Origin: Clostridia bacterium
Lineage (GTDB): Bacteria > Bacillota > Clostridia > Oscillospirales > CAG-272
Direction: 5' to 3'
Length of the DNA: 34,783 nucleotides
NCBI GenBank assembly: GCA_017547755.1
Contig: JAFYOX010000055.1
Location: forward strand, 1-34,783
Both the position numbers and the translations under genes were made by a program. The notes under the pieces were generated by a model. The model had not been told where the DNA came from. It ran no database searches and was given only the letters and a program-made list of their open reading frames with translations. This document shows positions 31,330-34,783 of the stretch, one piece after another. The first letter of the stretch is position 1, and each line of letters starts with the position of its first letter.

Positions 31330-31519
31330 CGGATGGGCGCAGTTCGTGGATATATACGGTACATACGTACGATTTGCCAGACCCGGGAAAGAAGCCGGAA
31401 ACGACAATTATGGATTTGTCATTGATATGCCGGAGCAACGAATTATCCCATACGGAGGGAATGAGTGGTGGATCGGGGAGGGGATGAGCTTGTCCCAAAA
31501 GTCCCGTGACATGGATTAA
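31240..31519 (+). pseudogene. C-terminal remnant of a phage structural protein (likely)
   Basis: From about 31240 another frame reads QLNTDDGEYPMIASELYNNN, continuing through GWAQFVDIYGTYVRFARPG and GGNEWWIGEGMS to a stop at 31519. It has no convincing start or ribosome binding site (an ATG at 31268 follows only GGGGA). It lies directly before the fibre gene, where the tail or minor structural protein of a full prophage would end. I read it as the truncated 3' end of such a gene. It could be a short real gene from the ATG at 31268. Confidence 0.45.
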
Positions 31520-31575
31520 AATCACGAAACCTCTCCAAAAAAGTATGATCATACATCAGAAAGGAGCAAAAACAA

Positions 31576-32298
31576 TTGATATACGGAGAAATATTCCGAC
31601 AGCGTTTTACGCTGAAAAACGAACATGTCGTCGCGGACACCATCGACTATCTGGAAATGAGGTTTCATTTCCGCACGGATGACTGGGACGGGCTGACCAA
31701 GTGGGCACACTTCGCCAACGACGGCGGCACCGTCTGCGACATCCGCCTGACCGACAACTGCATCCGGAAGGAAGACCACCTCAACCTGTCCGCCGGAATG
31801 TGGAAGGTATACCTCCACGGGAACGAATTCCGCGACGGCAAGGTCATCCAGCGGATCACGACCGACGAGGCGGTGCTGTACGTCTCCCCCACCGGTATGC
31901 TTGAGGGGGAACCGTTTCCGGAGATGCCCGCATCCGAGACCGAGCGGATCAATGCGCGTTTGGATGAACTGGAAAAGGGCGGAATCGGAAAACCGGGAGA
32001 ACCCGGCGCGGACGGATTCAGCCCGTCGGCTTCGGTCGAGCAGACGGACGACGGCGCGGTCATCACGATCACAGACAAGGACGGTACGACGACAGCCACG
32101 GTCACCAACGGGAAAGACGGACAGCCCGGCGAAAAAGGTAACCCCGGTGCACCGGGCGCAGACGGTAAAGATTACATCCTTACCGAATCGGACAAATCCG
32201 AAATTGCCGGAATGGTGAAGAATCTGTTTTCCAGTGAAACATGGACGTTCACGCTTGCGGACGGCTCAACGGTAGAAAAGGCGGTGGCGTTGCTGTGA
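31576..32298 (+). CDS. Phage tail fibre/baseplate protein with collagen-like repeats
   Basis: A 240-residue protein. The first 110 residues (FRQRFTLKNEHVVADTIDYL, MRFHFRTDDWDGLTKWAHF) form a beta-rich domain common to Firmicutes phage fibre and baseplate proteins. Gly-x-Pro collagen-like triplets come twice (GKPGEPGADG and GQPGEKGNPGAPGADG), enclosing a short insert. The end (LTESDKSEIAGMVKNLF) is a C-terminal trimerisation-type segment. Start TTG is supported by AAAGGAG nine bases upstream. It would bind host surface sugars or link a fibre. It ends by overlapping the next start (TGATG). Confidence 0.85.
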   Translation: MIYGEIFRQRFTLKNEHVVADTIDYLEMRFHFRTDDWDGLTKWAHFANDGGTVCDIRLTDNCIRKEDHLNLSAGMWKVYLHGNEFRDGKVIQRITTDEAVLYVSPTGMLEGEPFPEMPASETERINARLDELEKGGIGKPGEPGADGFSPSASVEQTDDGAVITITDKDGTTTATVTNGKDGQPGEKGNPGAPGADGKDYILTESDKSEIAGMVKNLFSSETWTFTLADGSTVEKAVALL

Positions 32299-33020
32299 TG
32301 TTTGCGAATGTGCAGAAACTTGTGATTCCGGAAGGGGAAGTCGTAAAGATTTCGCATGGGACTACGGTGCTTTGGGAACGTCCGGGGCTGCCGCTTGCGT
32401 ATCAGCAGGTGGAATATATTCAGACGGACGGGAACCAGTACATTGACACGGGTGTGCTGGCGAGTGATTATCCGGATGGACTGGAGTATGTGTTTGAGGG
32501 GTACTGTACAGCGGAATCGGCATCAAGACGAATGTATATGTTTGGCTGTCTTTTCGGCGAGAAGCGTAGTGGTAACGCAGGTATTGAATCTACCCTTAAG
32601 GCTTCCCTGATATTTTTAGGAACGAGTGGAACCGGAAATATCCAAATTAATATCACAAAAAATGAACGATTTACACTATGGGCTAAAGGCACTTCAGAAT
32701 CACCTCCGGACTTTACTGCGTCATGGAACGGTGTGAAATACAATAATGTATCGTTTACATCGTATAGTTGTAATATGCCGTCCGCTAATATCTTCCTGTT
32801 GGCGTGCAATTTGAACGGCGGTTATACGTCCGGCTCTTCTATGCCGTATGTAGGTAAACTGTATAGCTTTACAATGGCAGACATGGACGGTATAGAAATC
32901 CGCAACTTTGTCCCGTGCTACCGGAAATCGGACGGTGTAATCGGTCTGTACGATACGGTCGGCAGTACGTTCTACACGAACAAAGGGACGGGCAGTTTCA
33001 CGAAAGGAGCAGATGTATGA
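32298..33020 (+). CDS. Phage fibre-associated lectin/adhesin-like protein
   Basis: A 240-residue protein whose start overlaps the fibre stop. A short N-terminal domain (FANVQKLVIPEGEVVKI) precedes a segment LAYQQVEYIQTDGNQYIDTGV, which begins a jelly-roll concanavalin-A-like (LamG-type) fold. Phage distal tail proteins have this domain and bind cell-surface glycans. A short closing segment IGLYDTVGSTFYTNKGTGSF is typical. The nucleotide composition is lower in GC than that of its neighbours. Binding target unknown. Confidence 0.75.
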   Translation: MFANVQKLVIPEGEVVKISHGTTVLWERPGLPLAYQQVEYIQTDGNQYIDTGVLASDYPDGLEYVFEGYCTAESASRRMYMFGCLFGEKRSGNAGIESTLKASLIFLGTSGTGNIQINITKNERFTLWAKGTSESPPDFTASWNGVKYNNVSFTSYSCNMPSANIFLLACNLNGGYTSGSSMPYVGKLYSFTMADMDGIEIRNFVPCYRKSDGVIGLYDTVGSTFYTNKGTGSFTKGADV

Positions 33021-33139
33021 TTGGATTTATCATAGGCATCATGGTCGGCGGATGTGTCGGCGTGGTGGTGATGTGCCTGTGCCGGGCTGCAAGTGATGCG
33101 GACAGGCAGATGGAGATGGAGAGCGAAGATGAACATTGA
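33017..33139 (+). CDS. Small phage membrane protein
   Basis: A 40-residue protein overlapping the previous stop (ATGA). It has one hydrophobic segment (IGFIIGIMVGGCVGVVVMCLC, 2-22) and a charged tail of 15 residues. AAAGGAG lies before ATG. This is a common type of small protein at the end of phage fibre genes and before the lysis genes. It may be a holin partner or have no lysis function. Confidence 0.65.
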   Translation: MIGFIIGIMVGGCVGVVVMCLCRAASDADRQMEMESEDEH

Positions 33140-33392
33140 CGTATCCGTCCTGATCGCGGTGATCGGATGTGCGCTGTCCGTGGGGACGTTCTTCATCGGG
33201 CGCACCACGGCGGCGAAGTCGTCCGGGCAGGAGTACGGCGTGATGCTGACGGACATCGGGTACATCAAATCCGGCGTGGACGACATGAAGAAGAAAATGG
33301 ATCAGTCGGACAAGCGGTACATCGAAATCGAGAAGCGCGTGACCGCACTGGAAGAAATTGCGAAGATTTATCACACGGGAGGAAAAGGATGA
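33129..33392 (+). CDS. Membrane/coiled-coil phage protein (XhlA-like)
   Basis: An 87-residue protein starting inside the previous gene. A transmembrane helix (VSVLIAVIGCALSVGTFFIG, about 5-24) precedes a coiled coil of heptads to residue 80 (MKKKMDQSDKRYIEIEKRVTALEEIA). This layout matches hemolysin XhlA-like phage accessory lysis proteins, which localise endolysin or holin in the membrane. AGCGAAG is the only upstream site, so coupling to the prior gene is likely. It overlaps the endolysin start by four bases. Confidence 0.7.
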   Translation: MNIDVSVLIAVIGCALSVGTFFIGRTTAAKSSGQEYGVMLTDIGYIKSGVDDMKKKMDQSDKRYIEIEKRVTALEEIAKIYHTGGKG

Positions 33393-33922
33393 TCTACAGT
33401 GGGAAATTCAAGGTAACGTCCCCGTTCGGTCCGCGCACGCTGAACGGTCAGCCGGACGATCACCGGGGCATCGACGTCGTCGGGATCACGGACAAGTACG
33501 TGTGCGCGGTTACTCACGGTCGTGTGGCGGCTTCTACGATCATCACGGACAAGACCGACCGGACATGGGAATGGGGCAATTACGTCCGCGTGGACGGCGA
33601 CGACGGGAGGCGGTATTATTACTGCCACCTGTCGAAGCGGCTGGTGACCGTCGGGAGGCGCGTGAAAGCAGGAGATTACCTCGGGATTGAAGGGAATACG
33701 GGGTATTCCTTCGGCACGCATTGCCACTTCGAAGTGCGTGACCGTGCGGGAAATTCGGTGAATCCGTCGACATTCCTCGGGATCCCGAACGCCTGCGGTA
33801 CCTACGGCGAGGACTGGCGCGGGGAGGTACAAAAAAAGTTCGGACTGTCCGACGGGACGATGAAGTATCTGGACAGGTACGAACACGCCGCCGCGCTGTT
33901 CCGGAAGCTGGGGCAGGCGTGA
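33389..33922 (+). CDS. M23 family peptidase, phage endolysin
   Basis: A 177-residue zinc endopeptidase of family M23 (LytM type) that cleaves peptidoglycan cross-bridges. Zinc ligands are H25 and D29 (HRGID), H80, and H111-x-H113 (THCHFE), all intact. The catalytic barrel fills residues 5-125. The C-terminal 50 residues (GLSDGTMKYLDRYEHAAALFRKLG) are a short helical part that may be a cell-wall binding or localisation element. It is a stand-alone endolysin with no signal peptide, so it needs a holin to reach the wall. The frame overlaps the next gene as TGATG. Confidence 0.9.
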   Translation: MIYSGKFKVTSPFGPRTLNGQPDDHRGIDVVGITDKYVCAVTHGRVAASTIITDKTDRTWEWGNYVRVDGDDGRRYYYCHLSKRLVTVGRRVKAGDYLGIEGNTGYSFGTHCHFEVRDRAGNSVNPSTFLGIPNACGTYGEDWRGEVQKKFGLSDGTMKYLDRYEHAAALFRKLGQA

Positions 33923-34173
33923 TGCGGTGGCTGAAGAAACTGCTGACGGTAGTGCTTGTGTACATTGCGGTGTATCTGCCGTTTGTGGTGCTGATGCAGG
34001 CGTTGACCGGGTATGACTTCACGGGAGCGTATGCGGCGGTGACGGGGGTCGGCGCGGTGGAGCTGATCGTCGGCGGCGCGATCAAGGTCGCGGAGGAAAG
34101 GGAAGAGAGAAAACGAAAGGAGCGTGAAGAACGTGAACGGAGTGAACTGGAAGCAGAAGCTGACGAGCCGTAA
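33922..34173 (+). CDS. Small two-helix membrane protein, holin candidate
   Basis: An 83-residue protein with two hydrophobic helices (about 7-27 and 36-56, LTVVLVYIAVYLPFVVLMQ and YAAVTGVGAVELIVGGAI). Then comes a highly charged C-terminal tail of Glu/Arg/Lys (EEREERKRKEREERERSE). Size, two spans and a basic/acidic tail fit a class II holin. It starts at the overlapping ATG of the endolysin stop. The next gene starts inside its end. Which of the two is the true holin cannot be told from sequence. Confidence 0.65.
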   Translation: MRWLKKLLTVVLVYIAVYLPFVVLMQALTGYDFTGAYAAVTGVGAVELIVGGAIKVAEEREERKRKEREERERSELEAEADEP

Positions 34174-34357
34174 GCTGTGGGCGGCGGTTGTCGGCGTGGT
34201 CGTAGGACTTGCGGCGGCGTTCGGGATCAGCGAGAATGAATACGCGCAGGTCGCGGGTGTGGTCGGGTCTGTGGTGTCCGTCGTGAGCTACATCTTCGGC
34301 GAAGCGTCCGTGGACGCGGCGAAGAAGGGGAACGGCGAAGCTGAAGTAGGACAGTAA
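34133..34357 (+). CDS. Phage holin family protein
   Basis: A 74-residue protein with the phi LC3-type holin layout: a short amphipathic N-terminus (NWKQKLTSRKLWAAV), a hydrophobic stretch (VVGVVVGLAAAFGI) and a second one (VAGVVGSVVSVVSYIFG), then a short polar end. Start GTG at 34133 is preferred because AAAGGAG lies ten bases upstream; a GTG at 34124 would leave one base. It overlaps the previous gene and closes the rightward unit before a hairpin. Confidence 0.75.
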   Translation: MNGVNWKQKLTSRKLWAAVVGVVVGLAAAFGISENEYAQVAGVVGSVVSVVSYIFGEASVDAAKKGNGEAEVGQ

Positions 34358-34378
34358 GTTACCGCAAGCGAAAAAGGG

Positions 34379-34410
34379 AACGCCCGTCTGACGTTGGTCA
34401 GGCGGGCGTT
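34379..34410. terminator. Long hairpin ending the rightward unit
   Basis: AACGCCCGTCTGAC pairs with GTCAGGCGGGCGTT (one mismatch-type pair) over a GTTG loop. The plus strand lacks a good T run, and the minus side has CCCTTTTT. It likely ends the late transcript and may be bidirectional. Confidence 0.7.
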
Positions 34411-34646
34411 AAAGTTTAGTATGTTGTTTCCATTATAAGTGTGCCGTAAACAAAAACTTTGCATAAATTCTTTGCACCGCGTGGTGCATTTCCGTTTGCA
34501 TTCGTGAACATTCACACAATTTGTGATTGTTGCTGAAAACAATTGAATATTTGGAATTTGTTCACAACAACTGAATTTTGTGAGGGGTTATGCATAATAT
34601 ATAGATCAAACTGTCTGAAACGCTCTTTTTCACGAAAAATAGAAAA
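34411..34646. other. Non-coding right arm of the island
   Basis: About 240 bp of A/T-rich sequence lies between the last holin hairpin and attR. It has no gene. It contains a 6-bp hairpin (GCACC..GGTGC, 34474-34487), the palindrome TCACACAATTTGTGA (34512-34526) with the same half-sites as the repressor operators but a five-base centre, and the short repeat TTGTTCACAACAA. These might be integration arm sites or an extra operator. Confidence 0.5.
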
Positions 34647-34669
34647 CTGCGGGTAACAGGACTTGAACC
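34647..34669. repeat. attR: 3' end of tRNA-Leu
   Basis: This repeats the attL sequence with one extra A and lies within the acceptor and T arm of the tRNA-Leu gene. The intact tRNA is on this side, so the island carried or kept the sequence needed to restore the gene. Confidence 0.8.
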
Positions 34670-34727
34670 TGCACGGTTGCCCAACGGATCCTAAATCCGT
34701 CGCGTCTGCCAGTTCCGCCATACCCGC
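34649..34727 (-). tRNA. tRNA-Leu(TAG)
   Basis: A type II cloverleaf on the minus strand. The acceptor is GCGGGTA/TACCCGC (7 bp), the anticodon stem ACGGA/TCCGT encloses loop TTTAGGA (anticodon TAG), there is a variable arm TGGGCAACCGT, and the T stem GCAGG/CCTGT closes over TTCAAGT. CCA is not encoded. It is the integration site of the island. Confidence 0.95.
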
Positions 34728-34735
34728 ATAAGATT

Positions 34736-34764
34736 ATTATACCACAGTCTGCACCGCTTGTCAA
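34736..34764 (-). promoter_or_regulatory. Promoter of tRNA-Leu
   Basis: On the minus strand a perfect TTGACA and a perfect TATAAT are 17 bp apart, 8 bp upstream of the tRNA's 5' end. Confidence 0.9.
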
Positions 34765-34783
34765 GAATTTACACGGGACAAAG

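Larger units (their letters stand above)
28235..34669. mobile_element. Phage-derived island in tRNA-Leu, without integrase
   Basis: A 6.4 kb island is bounded by an imperfect 22/23 bp direct repeat of the tRNA-Leu 3' end. In order it holds a small acidic gene and an S24 repressor (leftward), a six-operator region, then a rightward unit. That unit contains an HTH remnant, VRR-NUC nuclease, Lin1244-type protein, two small proteins, collagen-like fibre, second fibre, small membrane proteins, M23 endolysin and holin candidates. No integrase, terminase, portal, capsid or tail gene is present. Gene spacing is tight, with overlapping starts and stops, as in a live phage. Alternatives are an internally deleted prophage, a satellite mobilised in trans, a domesticated lysis module, or an assembly collapse. 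Confidence 0.8.

Noticed and set aside
1-34783. CRISPR arrays, toxin-antitoxin pairs, insertion sequences and classic riboswitches
   Set aside because: No spaced direct repeats of CRISPR type, transposase frames or recognisable riboswitch cores were seen by eye.

Overview
The window looks like a chromosomal segment of an anaerobic Bacillota of class Clostridia, probably an uncultured gut lineage. Supporting evidence is the Bacillota order holB-ricT-trmN6-rsmI ... metG-tatD, a TatD-linked radical SAM protein of the clostridial type, a Cys-type sulfatase, a stand-alone 2[4Fe-4S] ferredoxin, consensus sigma-A promoters (TTGACA-17-TATAAT) and AGGAGG ribosome binding sites. I cannot place it below class.

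Left part (1-11.8 kb, all minus strand). This is a housekeeping neighbourhood read from a strong promoter at 11.70-11.73 kb: holB, ricT, a ferredoxin, trmN6 and rsmI. In Bacillus subtilis the matching cluster continues straight to metS and tatD. Here about 4 kb carrying a sugar isomerase, a sulfatase and nagA separates rsmI from metG, tatD and the TatD-linked radical SAM gene. Seven copies of a dispersed element of up to about 100 bp lie between genes in the first 12.8 kb. Each is built on a covarying hairpin, usually 10-20 nt past a stop codon.

Middle part (11.8-28.2 kb). This holds a plus-strand membrane protein, a GtaA-like protein, two tandem GH29 fucosidases with no signal peptide, and a secreted beta-helix protein. 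These are followed by DUF3795 and GNAT genes, a TPR-type XRE regulator, tRNA-Thr(CGT), a pfkB-mtlD sugar operon, a family 4 uracil-DNA glycosylase, a threonine aldolase-like enzyme, a double flavodoxin-fold protein, an orphan phage-type HTH protein with a perfect promoter, and a second GNAT. Sulfatase, NagA, fucosidases and isomerase fit intracellular breakdown of imported fucosylated, sulfated or GlcNAc-containing glycans such as mucin or milk sugars. No transporter is present here.

Right part (28.2-34.7 kb). A compact phage-derived island sits in the 3' end of tRNA-Leu(TAG), bounded by an imperfect copy of the tRNA 3' end (attL 28235-28256, attR 34647-34669). It has an autocleaving (S24) repressor, a six-operator control region with divergent promoters, a VRR-NUC nuclease, a Lin1244/DUF4373 replication protein, a collagen-like fibre, a second fibre or adhesin, an M23 endolysin and several small membrane proteins (holin candidates). 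It has no integrase, terminase, portal, capsid or tail genes. Early genes meet late genes at about 31.2 kb in what looks like a deletion scar. The retained genes form one rightward unit under an SOS-type repressor, so the island may be a decayed prophage, a satellite, or a domesticated damage-induced lysis module. This island and the dispersed hairpin family are the most interesting parts of the window.
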